The notes: generated by a model from the letters alone, not told the origin. A stretch of DNA of 7,915 nucleotides from an uncultured Mollicutes bacterium (GCA_900551385.1 URVS01000065.1:1-7915); one strand, 5' to 3'. Shown: positions 1 to 6,741, counted from the first letter of the stretch. A program made the numbers and translations.

Positions 1-379
1 AACATTCTTGTTTATCTTTAAATAATTGATTTGGATTGCAATAGTTTTTATACAGATTATTTTTATTTCGAAAAGTTTCACAAATTATTTCTTCACGATT
101 TTGGTCAATAATATTTTGTATTTCATCTTGATTGTGTCCATCAAATTTAATTTTCTTAAATTTATTTTTCAAAATTGTATTGGCCTTCATTTTTTCATTA
201 ACAATATTTATTTGATCTTCTGTAGGATTCTTTTCTTTTAATTTATTTTCTAAAAATTTTCTAATTTTTATATCTTCATCTAAGAAAGTAGCAAAATCTT
301 TATTATTCGCATACCATCTTGAATTCCAGTCACGGCTAATACCGATTCTTAATCCAACAGGATTTACTTTTTGACCCAT
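1..379 (-). CDS. rpsC: 30S ribosomal protein S3, partial, with atypical insertion after residue ~48
   Basis: Start codon at 377-379; the gene continues past the left edge, so 126 residues are visible. Residues 1-48 are unmistakable S3: [13 protein letters not shown] at the N-terminus, then RDWNSRWYA and EDIKIRKF. A ribosome binding site (AAAGGAG) precedes the start and rplV ends 17 bases upstream, as expected in the S10 operon. S3 helps form the mRNA entry site of the 30S subunit, and its KH domain normally starts around residue 50, with a GxxG loop near residues 75-82. Here none of that appears. Residues ~49-126 are Lys/Asn/Glu/Gln-rich with Cys100, Cys114 and Cys126, and the frame stays open throughout. 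I infer an in-frame insertion, with the KH domain presumably beyond the window. A degenerate gene or an inserted element is the alternative. Gene identity is certain; the integrity of the protein is not. Confidence 0.88.
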   Translation of the reverse strand, partial: MGQKVNPVGLRIGISRDWNSRWYANNKDFATFLDEDIKIRKFLENKLKEKNPTEDQINIVNEKMKANTILKNKFKKIKFDGHNQDEIQNIIDQNREEIICETFRNKNNLYKNYCNPNQLFKDKQEC

Positions 380-396
380 CTTTTGCTTCTCCTTTC

Positions 397-729
397 TTAT
401 CTTTCTTTAATCACACAAGTAATGTGTGATGTTCTTTTTAAAATAGATGATGCAGAACCTTTTGCTCTTGGAAGATATCTTTTAAGTCTTGGTCCATCGC
501 AAGCATATATTTCAGCAATATATAATTTTGATTCATCCATTTTGTTATTATTTACTGCATTTGCTGCAGCAGATTTAATTAATTTTGTAACTTCAGTAAC
601 ACCTGAGCGATTCATGTTAGCGAGAATTCCTAATGCAACAGCAAGATTCTTTCCTCTAACAGTATCAATAACTAAGCGCACTTTTCTAGGAGTAATTCTA
701 ACTCCAGTAACTTTTGCTTTTGCTTCCAT
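397..729 (-). CDS. rplV: 50S ribosomal protein L22
   Basis: A complete 110-residue L22, the usual length for the family. L22 binds 23S rRNA and its long beta-hairpin lines the peptide exit tunnel. The family signature is visible: [16 protein letters not shown] near the N-terminus, [10 protein letters not shown] in the middle, and the hairpin region [17 protein letters not shown] near residues 85-103. The start at 727-729 is preceded by AAGGAG. The gene lies 13 bases after rpsS and 17 bases before rpsC, so co-transcription within the S10 operon is expected. Nothing unusual was seen in it. Confidence 0.97.
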   Translation of the reverse strand: MEAKAKVTGVRITPRKVRLVIDTVRGKNLAVALGILANMNRSGVTEVTKLIKSAAANAVNNNKMDESKLYIAEIYACDGPRLKRYLPRAKGSASSILKRTSHITCVIKER

Positions 730-742
730 TAGTTATCTCTCC

Positions 743-1036
743 TTATTTACCAGCTGCTGCTGCTTTATCTTCAGCAGTATGACCAGTATGTCCTTTAAAT
801 GTTCTAGTTGGAGCAAATTCACCTAATTTATGTCCAACCATATCTTGTGTAACATAAACTGTTATGAATTCGTGTCCGTTATAAACAGCAAAGGAATGTT
901 CAACAAATGATGGGAAGATAGTAGATCTTCTTGACCATGTTTTAATTAATTCATGTTTTCCAGCTGCATTCAAAGCATCAACTTTCTTTTGTAAATGTTT
1001 ATCAATGAATGGGCCTTTTTTAATACTACGTGCCAT
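743..1036 (-). CDS. rpsS: 30S ribosomal protein S19
   Basis: A 97-residue protein, slightly longer than the usual ~92. S19 forms a complex with S13 in the 30S head, near the A and P sites. The N-terminal [12 protein letters not shown], the central [10 protein letters not shown] and the C-terminal [17 protein letters not shown] are all hallmark S19 segments. The extra length is an Ala/Lys tail (DKAAAAGK). AAAGGAG lies about 10 bases before the start. The gene sits between rplB (18-base gap) and rplV (13-base gap) in standard operon order. Confidence 0.97.
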   Translation of the reverse strand: MARSIKKGPFIDKHLQKKVDALNAAGKHELIKTWSRRSTIFPSFVEHSFAVYNGHEFITVYVTQDMVGHKLGEFAPTRTFKGHTGHTAEDKAAAAGK

Positions 1037-1054
1037 TATCTATTTTCTCCTTTC

Positions 1055-1888
1055 CTATTTACCATTACGTCTTCTGACGATTAATTTATTACTTGCTTTT
1101 TTAGTATCTCTAGTCTTGACACCAAGAGCACGTTTACCCCAAGGTGTTCTAGGAGCATCACGTCCAACAGGACATTTACCTTCACCACCACCATGTGGGT
1201 GATCATTAGGGTTCATAACAGAACCACGAACTGTAGGACGAACGCCTAACCATCTTGATTTACCAGCTTTACCAAAGTTAACTAAGTTCCAATCTTCATT
1301 ACCAACTGCACCAATAGTTGCACGGCATGTACTAAGAACTTTTCTAACTTCGCCAGAAGCCAAACGTAAAATTGTATATTTGCCTTCTCTACCAAGAACT
1401 TGAGCAGAAGTTCCAGCAGCACGGCACATTTGTCCACCTTTACCAGGTGCAAGTTCAACATTGTGAACTAATGTACCTTCAGGGATATTTGCAAGTTGCA
1501 TTGCATTACCTGTTTTAATATCACAAGCATCTCCTGAAACAATCTTATCACCAACTTTTAATCCTTGTGGAGCGATAATGTATCTTTTTTCTCCATCAAG
1601 ATAATTGATTAAGCAGATATTTGCATTTCTGTTTGGATCGTATTCAACAGTTGCTACAGTACCTAAGATATCATCTTTATTTCTCTTGAAATCAATGATT
1701 CTGTACTTTCTTTTATGTCCACCTCCGATATGGCGTGTTGTGATGCAACCATTATTGTTACGACCACCTGTTTTCTTAATAGAAACTAACAAGCTTTTTT
1801 CAGGAGTGGAAGTTGTAATTTCACTAAATGTGGAATTCGTCATATGACGACGACTTGGAGTCGTTGGTTTATAACCTCTTATTGACAT
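1055..1888 (-). CDS. rplB: 50S ribosomal protein L2
   Basis: A complete 277-residue L2, of normal family length. L2 is a primary 23S rRNA-binding protein needed for subunit association and close to the peptidyl-transferase centre. Visible signatures include the N-terminal [17 protein letters not shown] followed by [12 protein letters not shown], and the C-terminal [14 protein letters not shown]. His230 and His232 lie in that last motif, at the site of the functionally important histidine of the family. The basic tail ending in IVRRR is also present. The start has GGAG about 9 bases upstream. The 40-base gap from rplW is the longest within this operon segment, but I see no convincing promoter or terminator in it. 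Confidence 0.98.
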   Translation of the reverse strand: MSIRGYKPTTPSRRHMTNSTFSEITTSTPEKSLLVSIKKTGGRNNNGCITTRHIGGGHKRKYRIIDFKRNKDDILGTVATVEYDPNRNANICLINYLDGEKRYIIAPQGLKVGDKIVSGDACDIKTGNAMQLANIPEGTLVHNVELAPGKGGQMCRAAGTSAQVLGREGKYTILRLASGEVRKVLSTCRATIGAVGNEDWNLVNFGKAGKSRWLGVRPTVRGSVMNPNDHPHGGGEGKCPVGRDAPRTPWGKRALGVKTRDTKKASNKLIVRRRNGK

Positions 1889-1928
1889 ATTTTTTCTCCT
1901 ATATTTATCTTATATAATATAAACTCAA

Positions 1929-2285
1929 TTATTTAGCAGCATCTTGTGCCATTAAATTTAAGTTTTCTTCTGGAGATAAAGTAACGATTGCTTTCTTATA
2001 GCCTGAAACTTTACCTTCATAACGTCCAACTCTTTTAGCTTTTGCACGGACGTTAACAATATTTACATCAACAACTTTTACATTGAAGATTGATTCAAAA
2101 GCAATTTTAACTTCTGTTTTATTTGCTTTTGGTGAAACTTTAACAGTAACTTTGTTTTCTTCTTGTTGAAGTTTCATTGTTTTTTCAGTAACAACTGGAG
2201 CAATAATAACATCTAATGCTTTGAGTGTTGGAGCAGCAAATTTTCTTTCTGCAACTACTTCAACTTCTTTTTCTTTTGCCATCAT
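1929..2285 (-). CDS. rplW: 50S ribosomal protein L23
   Basis: A 118-residue L23, which sits at the peptide tunnel exit and docks trigger factor and SRP. The family core is clear: VIIAPVVTEKTM, then VKVSPKANKTEVKIAFESIF and the VNIVNVRAKAKRVGR segment. About 22 residues precede the core, making a charged N-terminal extension (MMAKEKEVEVVAERKF). Two ATG codons stand in tandem at 2283-2285 and 2280-2282; the first overlaps the TGA stop of rplD and the second could equally be used. The ribosome binding site lies inside the last codons of rplD, which implies translational coupling. The C-terminus ends in a short Ala-rich tail. Confidence 0.96.
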   Translation of the reverse strand: MMAKEKEVEVVAERKFAAPTLKALDVIIAPVVTEKTMKLQQEENKVTVKVSPKANKTEVKIAFESIFNVKVVDVNIVNVRAKAKRVGRYEGKVSGYKKAIVTLSPEENLNLMAQDAAK

Positions 2286-2914
2286 TTAAGTCCTCCTTCT
2301 ACTGCTTTAGCAGCATCTACTGTCATAACTAATTTTGTAGCATTAATTAAATCATAGACACTAACATTATTTGCAAGAACAACTTTAACGAATGGAACGT
2401 TTCTTGCTGCTCTAGTAAATTCTTCGTTTTCTTCTGCTAAAACAACTAATGCTTTAGAATCAACTTTTAAAGCTTCTAATGTTTTAACAACTTCTTTTGT
2501 TTTTGTAGAAGTTAAATTATCTACTAAAACAATATTCTTTTCATTTGCTTTAATTGATAAAGCAGATTTTAATGCAAGAGCATGTGGTTTCTTGTTCATT
2601 TTTAATTTGAAGTTTTGGTTTCCAATTGGTCCGAAGACTGTTCCACCACCAACCCAAATTGGTGAACGGCTTGATCCTGCTCTAGCTCTACCAGTACCTT
2701 TTTGTCTCCATGGTTTTTTACCACCACCACGAACTTCAGCTCTGGTTTTTGTTTTTGCAGTCGCTTGTCTTTTGTTTGCTTGATAAACTTGGACTGCATC
2801 GAACATGACTTGTGTATTTGGTTCAATTCCGAATACATCGCCATTTAAATTAACTTTCTTTTCTAATTCTTCACCATTTTGGTTAAGAACTACCATGCTA
2901 ATTCTTTTTGCCAT
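2282..2914 (-). CDS. rplD: 50S ribosomal protein L4
   Basis: A 210-residue L4, close to the usual ~207. L4 binds 23S rRNA and, with L22, forms the narrow part of the exit tunnel. The extended tunnel loop is recognisable (RGGGKKPWRQKGTGRARAG followed by SRSPIWVGGGTVFGP), as is the later segment LALKSALSIKA. It ends with TGA, the only TGA stop noted among the genes here, and overlaps the rplW start. AAGGAG precedes the ATG and rplC lies 20 bases upstream. In gammaproteobacteria L4 also autoregulates the S10 operon by binding its leader; whether that happens here is unknown. Confidence 0.97.
   Translation of the reverse strand: MAKRISMVVLNQNGEELEKKVNLNGDVFGIEPNTQVMFDAVQVYQANKRQATAKTKTRAEVRGGGKKPWRQKGTGRARAGSSRSPIWVGGGTVFGPIGNQNFKLKMNKKPHALALKSALSIKANEKNIVLVDNLTSTKTKEVVKTLEALKVDSKALVVLAEENEEFTRAARNVPFVKVVLANNVSVYDLINATKLVMTVDAAKAVEGGLK
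2292..2298 (-). promoter_or_regulatory. rplW ribosome binding site inside the end of rplD
   Basis: AAGGAGG on the minus strand, 6 bases before the first of two tandem ATG codons and 9 before the second. It is read as Glu-Gly-Gly codons at the end of L4. The ATGATG/TGA overlap means ribosomes finishing rplD can restart on rplW, so the L4 and L23 levels are probably coupled. Confidence 0.8.
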
Positions 2915-2934
2915 ATTTAATTCTCCTTTCCAAG

Positions 2935-3615
2935 TTATTCAGCTTTTGGTGCGCTGTAATTGACTAATTCTTTAATATTTGGTTTTACTAATGAAGCTTT
3001 TGCAGCACTCTTTAATACAACGATTGATTTCTTTGGTCCAGGAACTGCGCCTTTAACTAAGATTGCATTGTGTTCAGCATCAACTGAAACAATTGTTAAA
3101 TTTTGAATTGTAACTCTTTCATTACCTTCATGACCAGCTGATTTCTTTCCTGGGTGAACTCTGTTGTTTGTTCTACCATTTGTAGCAAATGATCCAGAAC
3201 CTCTGTGGTATCCAGAACCATGTCCTTTAGGACCGATTGTGTAACCATATCTTTGAATTGCACCTAAGAATCCACGACCTTTGCTTGTACCAACTACATC
3301 AATAACATCGTTTGCAGCAAAGATATCACATTTGATTTCATCGCCAACATTATATTGAGTATCTGTTGCAATTTCTTTTAAGACATATTTAGGTGAGCAA
3401 TTAGCTTTTTTAAATTGTCCTAATTCTGGTTTTGTACAACGAACTTCTTTTTTGTCTTCATAACCAACTTGAATTGCGTTGTAACCATCTTTTTCCATTG
3501 TTTTTACTTGTGTAACAACATTAGGTAAGACTTCAATGACGGTAACAGGATACATTGTTCCATCTTGAGCGAAAACTTGAGTCATACCCATTTTTCTTCC
3601 TACGATTGATTTCAT
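2935..3615 (-). CDS. rplC: 50S ribosomal protein L3
   Basis: A 226-residue L3, somewhat longer than the typical ~209. L3 nucleates 50S assembly and reaches the peptidyl-transferase centre. The N-terminal IVGRKMGMTQVFAQDG and the central GTSKGRGFLGAIQRYG are diagnostic. They are followed by GPKGHGSGYHRGSGS and by NERVTIQNL. The conserved loop usually read as K-x-x-PG-x-MG before that last motif is here KSAGHEG, a noticeable variation. The extra length is mostly a C-terminal tail after about residue 205. An AAAGGAG site precedes the start, and rpsJ ends 17 bases upstream. Confidence 0.97.
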   Translation of the reverse strand: MKSIVGRKMGMTQVFAQDGTMYPVTVIEVLPNVVTQVKTMEKDGYNAIQVGYEDKKEVRCTKPELGQFKKANCSPKYVLKEIATDTQYNVGDEIKCDIFAANDVIDVVGTSKGRGFLGAIQRYGYTIGPKGHGSGYHRGSGSFATNGRTNNRVHPGKKSAGHEGNERVTIQNLTIVSVDAEHNAILVKGAVPGPKKSIVVLKSAAKASLVKPNIKELVNYSAPKAE

Positions 3616-3632
3616 AGTATTCTGCTCCTTTC

Positions 3633-3941
3633 TTATAATTTGATTTCGATATCAACACCACTTGGTAAATCTAAGTGAGTTAATGTATCGATTGTTTGTT
3701 TGTTTGGATTAACGATATCGATTAATCTCTTGTGAGTTCTAATCTCGAATTGTTCACGAGCATCTTTATATTTGTGAACTGCTCTTAAAATTGTATAGAC
3801 TTGTTTCTCTGTTGGTAGAGGGATTGGTCCAACAACTGTTGCTCCAGAATTCTTAACAGCAGCAATGATTTTCTCAACTGAAACATCAAGAATACGATAA
3901 TCATAAGCTTTTAAGCGAATTCTGATTTTTTTACTTGCCAT
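3633..3941 (-). CDS. rpsJ: 30S ribosomal protein S10
   Basis: A 102-residue S10, the standard length, and the first gene of the operon. S10 sits in the 30S head and, as NusE, also joins transcription antitermination complexes. The N-terminal IRIRLKAYD, the segment [16 protein letters not shown], and [15 protein letters not shown] followed by [11 protein letters not shown] at the C-terminus are textbook S10. A strong GGAGG lies about 8 bases before the ATG. The 356-base region upstream separates it from a divergent gene set and holds a structured leader. Confidence 0.98.
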   Translation of the reverse strand: MASKKIRIRLKAYDYRILDVSVEKIIAAVKNSGATVVGPIPLPTEKQVYTILRAVHKYKDAREQFEIRTHKRLIDIVNPNKQTIDTLTHLDLPSGVDIEIKL

Positions 3942-3956
3942 TTTAATTTCCTCCTT

Positions 3957-4031
3957 GTCTAAATCTGGCTAGACATTCCACTCGATGTAAGTGACCTAAA
4001 CTTCCTGTTGACAACGGACATCCGTGTTTAG
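3957..4031 (-). promoter_or_regulatory. Possible structured 5' leader of the S10 operon
   Basis: Read on the minus strand, the rpsJ leader can fold into several short stems. CTAAAC (4031-4026) pairs with GTTTAG (4001-3996), enclosing a small hairpin ACGG/CCGT with loop ATGT (4025-4014). TCACT (3994-3990) pairs with AGTGG (3982-3978) around a 7-base loop. GTCTA (3974-3970) pairs with TAGAC (3961-3957) just upstream of the ribosome binding site. The region is clearly richer in G+C than its surroundings. Ribosomal protein leaders often bind an encoded protein such as L4, but no known leader class was recognised. The pairings are seen; the function is inferred. Confidence 0.4.
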
Positions 4032-4057
4032 CAATCTTACACGTCAACGTGGTGACT

Positions 4058-4108
4058 ATAATAGGCGTCAACCTTTTAAAGGTTACTATATAGGAAAGTA
4101 GTTGTCAA
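4058..4108 (-). promoter_or_regulatory. Probable promoter region of the S10 operon (exact boxes unclear)
   Basis: The S10 operon should start here. On the minus strand there is a perfect TTGACA at 4108-4103, but 17 bases on lies only TAACCT (4085-4080). A good -10-like TATTAT lies at 4063-4058, but its 17-base-spaced -35 position reads only GTAACC. A TATATAGT also lies between them. No single clean pair could be chosen, so the region is marked rather than a precise site. Confidence 0.35.
4070..4084. repeat. Perfect palindrome AACCTTT-T-AAAGGTT
   Basis: A 7-base inverted repeat around a single central T. It lies inside the probable S10 promoter region, between the TTGACA and TATTAT boxes. It could be an operator or a chance AT-rich palindrome; no known regulator motif was recognised. 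Confidence 0.4.
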
Positions 4109-4159
4109 CAATTTATTTGCATTTTTTTCATTTTATTTTTGTTTATATTGATATTAACG

Positions 4160-4171
4160 CGCGTACACGCG
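4160..4171. promoter_or_regulatory. CG-rich palindrome CGCGT-AC-ACGCG, candidate operator
   Basis: A perfect 5-base inverted repeat with a 2-base centre, embedded in otherwise nearly pure A/T sequence. It ends five bases before a plus-strand TTGACA (4177-4182), which is a typical operator position relative to a promoter. No known regulator site was recognised. The palindrome is seen; the operator role is inferred. Confidence 0.4.
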
Positions 4172-4176
4172 TATTA

Positions 4177-4206
4177 TTGACAACACTTCTCCGTGTTTCT
4201 TTTTAT
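4177..4206 (+). promoter_or_regulatory. Alternative promoter for the flavin/electron-transfer genes
   Basis: TTGACA (4177-4182), an 18-base spacer and TTTTAT (4201-4206). The -35 box is perfect and the -10 box is poor. If used, it would give a leader of about 85 bases before the first gene and place the CG-rich palindrome just upstream of RNA polymerase. Confidence 0.3.
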
Positions 4207-4246
4207 TTAGGTTTTATCTTTAAAATTTAGTATAAATAATAAAATA

Positions 4247-4275
4247 TTGTCAAAAACATTCTTATAGATTATCAT
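4247..4275 (+). promoter_or_regulatory. Candidate sigma-A promoter of the apbE-eetA-eetB genes
   Basis: TTGTCA (4247-4252), a 17-base spacer and TATCAT (4270-4275), each matching 5 of 6 consensus bases. Transcription would start near 4282, leaving a leader of only about 16 bases that still contains the ribosome binding site (TTGAGGA, 4284-4290). Confidence 0.45.
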
Positions 4276-4297
4276 AATTATACTTGAGGATTTTAAA

Positions 4298-5692
4298 ATG
4301 AAAGCAAAAAATAAATTACTTACCTTTTTAATTTTAAGTGCTGCAATATTCACATCTTGTCAAAAAGATCCAATTAAATATTCTTATTCTTTAGATACAT
4401 CTATTTTTTCTGATTATGTTGAAAATAAATATTGTAGAACAAATATAAGTGCATTAAATGATGAAAACTACCCTATTCTTGCTCAAATAAAACCTGTTTC
4501 AGCTTATAGTGATTTAGAGCAAAAAGAAGGTGTTAATGTTGAGCCATTTAATACAAACATTATTTATACTAGATATGCTAAAGAAAAATTAACTTCAACT
4601 AAAGTCATTAATTCTATTGAAAACATTTTAGGAGAATATACTGCTACAACACATTATTTATTTGATAGACATTATTATTATTTTGATGAAGATAATAATC
4701 TTATACCAAACTTAAAAGTTATTAATGATAGTTATGGAACAAATCAATGGATTAACATTGATACGCGTTTATATCAAATACTAAAAGAATCAATCGAATT
4801 ATCTAAATTTAGTGATGGTAAATTCAATATTTTTGTAGGTGAGCTTTCTGATTTATGGGATAGCTATATTTCTTATAATAGCGTTAAGTATGGTGATAAA
4901 GAAGATAGTTATAAATATAATGAAGACCCAACAAGTGAAGAAGTAAATAAATGCCTAAGTGAAACACCACAAGTTGAAGATTTAGATACTATTTTAGAAT
5001 TCAAAGAAAATTTAAATAATGATAAATATCCATATCAAGTAAAGTTCAATAAATATAAAAATGCTGATAAAGTTTCTATTACTCTTGGCGGTATTGGAAA
5101 AGGATATTTAACTGAAAATTTATATCAAAGATATAAAGATAACGATTTAACTTATGGAATGGTTAATGCCGGAACTTCATCGATGGTCTTTTTTGGAGAT
5201 AGAGTTTTTTCTGATAATTGGTCAATTGCTTTATCAAATCCTTATGGAGTTTATTATCAATATTTAGGAAAAGTAAAACTTGATAATAAAAAATATGCTG
5301 TTTCAACTTCAGGAGCGCAAGTTAATTTTTATTATAAACAAATAGGAAACGATATTGTTTTAAGAAATCATATTATTGATCCTACTACAGGTTATCCTAA
5401 TGATTACTATAACCAAATATTATTAATTTCTAATACAATTTCTTCTACTAAAATGGATGCTTTATCAACCATTTTATCTAATTGTTCATTTAATGAAATA
5501 AAAAAATATGTAACTAATATAAGAAACGATAATAATTTCGGTGATTTAGAATTTGTTTTCTTTAAAAAAGATAACCCAACTAAAGAAGAAAAAGTCGATG
5601 TTTACCTTTCAAAAGGTATTCAAAAAAATAAATTATTTACAAAAAGTAATCCAACTGATTGCAAAGTTATTTATCATAATTTAGACTATTAA
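4298..5692 (+). CDS. apbE: ApbE-type FAD:protein FMN transferase, lipoprotein
   Basis: This 464-residue protein probably transfers FMN from FAD onto Ser/Thr residues of extracytoplasmic proteins, using Mg2+. A signal peptide ends at a lipobox-like F-T-S-C with Cys21, so it should be anchored on the outer face of the membrane. ApbE landmarks appear in order: a divergent N-terminal strand near FNT (84-86), SDGKF (172-176) with Trp187, LGGIGKGY (263-270), VNAG (289-292), STSG (336-339), HIIDPTTGYP (358-367) and DALST (387-391), the last being the metal-binding region of the family. It exceeds the usual ~330-350 residues because of a ~60-residue N-terminal stretch and an insertion around 190-225. 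eetA-like starts 2 bases downstream, and the likely substrate is the lipoprotein at 6805. It resembles Listeria FmnB in role. Confidence 0.9.
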   Translation: MKAKNKLLTFLILSAAIFTSCQKDPIKYSYSLDTSIFSDYVENKYCRTNISALNDENYPILAQIKPVSAYSDLEQKEGVNVEPFNTNIIYTRYAKEKLTSTKVINSIENILGEYTATTHYLFDRHYYYFDEDNNLIPNLKVINDSYGTNQWINIDTRLYQILKESIELSKFSDGKFNIFVGELSDLWDSYISYNSVKYGDKEDSYKYNEDPTSEEVNKCLSETPQVEDLDTILEFKENLNNDKYPYQVKFNKYKNADKVSITLGGIGKGYLTENLYQRYKDNDLTYGMVNAGTSSMVFFGDRVFSDNWSIALSNPYGVYYQYLGKVKLDNKKYAVSTSGAQVNFYYKQIGNDIVLRNHIIDPTTGYPNDYYNQILLISNTISSTKMDALSTILSNCSFNEIKKYVTNIRNDNNFGDLEFVFFKKDNPTKEEKVDVYLSKGIQKNKLFTKSNPTDCKVIYHNLDY

Positions 5693-5694
5693 TT

Positions 5695-6192
5695 ATGAGA
5701 ATAGAAAGTAAAAAAACGTTCGCTTTAGATTGGAATAAAGTTGATTTAATTGTTATTATTTCAACTGTTTTAATATCTTTATTTTTTACACTTTTTATTT
5801 ATTTATTTCCTAGTAATAATGATAACGCTAAAGTAGAAGTTTATTATGATAACAAAGTCATTTATAGAACCGATTTAACGCCTTCTAAAGACGATTTAGA
5901 CCCTAGATATATTATTTTATTTAAAGAAGAAATATCAACTAAATATGATGAAATATACCCTACTTCAAGCGAAAGAAAATTTGCAAACAATTCATTATTA
6001 TTAGATGATTTGATAATTGAAATAAACAACAAAAAAGTAAGTATTGTCAAAGAAACTTCACCTAATCATATTTGTTCAAATCAAGGAGCAATTTCTAATC
6101 CAAATAATCCACCTTTAGTTTGCATGCCAAATTATGTAAGAATAAAAATTGTTAATTCATCAACTTCTCCTGATGATGATATAATCGTATAG
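5695..6192 (+). CDS. eetA: NusG domain II membrane protein (EetA-like)
   Basis: A 165-residue protein with one transmembrane segment (about 17-38) followed by an external domain. The C-terminal half has the NusG domain II pattern, with C127 in HICSNQG and C143 in LVCMPN, then a final strand. Members of this family sit in flavin-based electron transfer loci and are thought to help pass electrons from membrane quinol to flavoproteins; the mechanism is not settled. Many relatives have an extra Cys a few residues before the first, which is Ser122 here. It begins 2 bases after apbE ends, with no clear ribosome binding site, so translational coupling is likely. Despite the domain name, it is not the transcription factor NusG. 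Confidence 0.82.
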   Translation: MRIESKKTFALDWNKVDLIVIISTVLISLFFTLFIYLFPSNNDNAKVEVYYDNKVIYRTDLTPSKDDLDPRYIILFKEEISTKYDEIYPTSSERKFANNSLLLDDLIIEINNKKVSIVKETSPNHICSNQGAISNPNNPPLVCMPNYVRIKIVNSSTSPDDDIIV

Positions 6193-6201
6193 GTACTAAT
6201 T

Positions 6202-6702
6202 ATGAGAAACAATAAAATAAAAAAATTAACTACCTTAGCAATGTTTCTTGCTTTAGCAACATTATTAAATTATGTAGAATCTTTAGTCCCATTATTTGTA
6301 TCATTTCCAGGTGTAAAACTAGGTTTAGCTAATACAGTAAATTTAATAGTTTTATATTATTATGGAAGAAAAGAATATTTTTCTATTGGCATACTACGAG
6401 TGTTATTAGTTGGAGTTATGTTTAATGGTTTATTTTCAAATTCATTTTTATTATCATTATCTGGCTTTTTATTATCATCATTAATGGTAATAGTATTTAG
6501 TTTTATTAAAAAAATATCAATATATGCCCTTAGTACAGTATCTGCTATATTCCACTGTTTAGGACAAATAATATGTGCAATGATAATCATAGAAAAAGGT
6601 ATGATATTATATTTACCAATAATCTTATTATCAAGCATAATTTCAAGTGTTTTTATCGCTATAATTTCATCATTAGTCATTAAAAAACTAAATAGAATTT
6701 AA
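6202..6702 (+). CDS. eetB: Gx transporter family membrane protein (EetB-like)
   Basis: A 166-residue, very hydrophobic protein with about 5-6 membrane segments, resembling ECF-transporter S components and the annotated 'heptaprenyl diphosphate synthase component I' family. Recognisable positions are Glu26 and Pro30, PGVKLGLAN (36-44), Arg66, SLSG (85-88) and HCLGQ (118-122), where relatives usually read H-N-x-G-Q. In Listeria-type loci the equivalent EetB works with EetA in delivering electrons out of the membrane. It follows the NusG-II gene by 9 bases with only a weak AGG ahead, and shares the start context TAATTATGAGA with it. A palindrome follows the stop. A transport role for a quinone or flavin precursor is the alternative. 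Confidence 0.82.
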   Translation: MRNNKIKKLTTLAMFLALATLLNYVESLVPLFVSFPGVKLGLANTVNLIVLYYYGRKEYFSIGILRVLLVGVMFNGLFSNSFLLSLSGFLLSSLMVIVFSFIKKISIYALSTVSAIFHCLGQIICAMIIIEKGMILYLPIILLSSIISSVFIAIISSLVIKKLNRI

Positions 6703-6703
6703 A

Positions 6704-6723
6704 ATTAAATTATATAATTTAAT
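6704..6723 (+). terminator. Possible weak terminator after eetB-like gene
   Basis: A perfect 20-base palindrome (ATTAAATTAT followed by ATAATTTAAT) begins just after the stop codon and is followed by a T-rich stretch (6726-6731). The stem is all A-U, so its stability is poor, and readthrough into the next gene is plausible. Confidence 0.35.
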
Positions 6724-6741
6724 ATATTTTTATCGATTTTG

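Noticed and set aside
26..241. 71-codon plus-strand open frame rich in Ile/Phe/Leu
   Set aside because: Antisense to the rpsC insertion; its hydrophobic composition simply mirrors Asn/Lys codons on the other strand, and it has no ribosome binding site.
371..826. 151-codon plus-strand open frame
   Set aside because: Antisense to rplV and rpsS, which are certain; no family resemblance and no ribosome binding site.
1889..1928. Internal promoter between rplW and rplB
   Set aside because: AT-rich with TATA-like words, but no properly spaced -35/-10 pair; the gap is only 40 bases within an operon.
2602..2844. 80-codon minus-strand open frame overlapping rplD
   Set aside because: Same strand but a different frame within the conserved L4 coding sequence; it is a shadow.
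4200..4297. Possible FMN riboswitch ahead of the flavin-related genes
   Set aside because: No conserved RFN-type boxes are visible; the stretch is nearly pure A/T with only a promoter-like pair.
6360..6680. 106-codon minus-strand open frame
   Set aside because: Antisense to the eetB-like gene; no start signals, and the composition is explained by the opposite strand.
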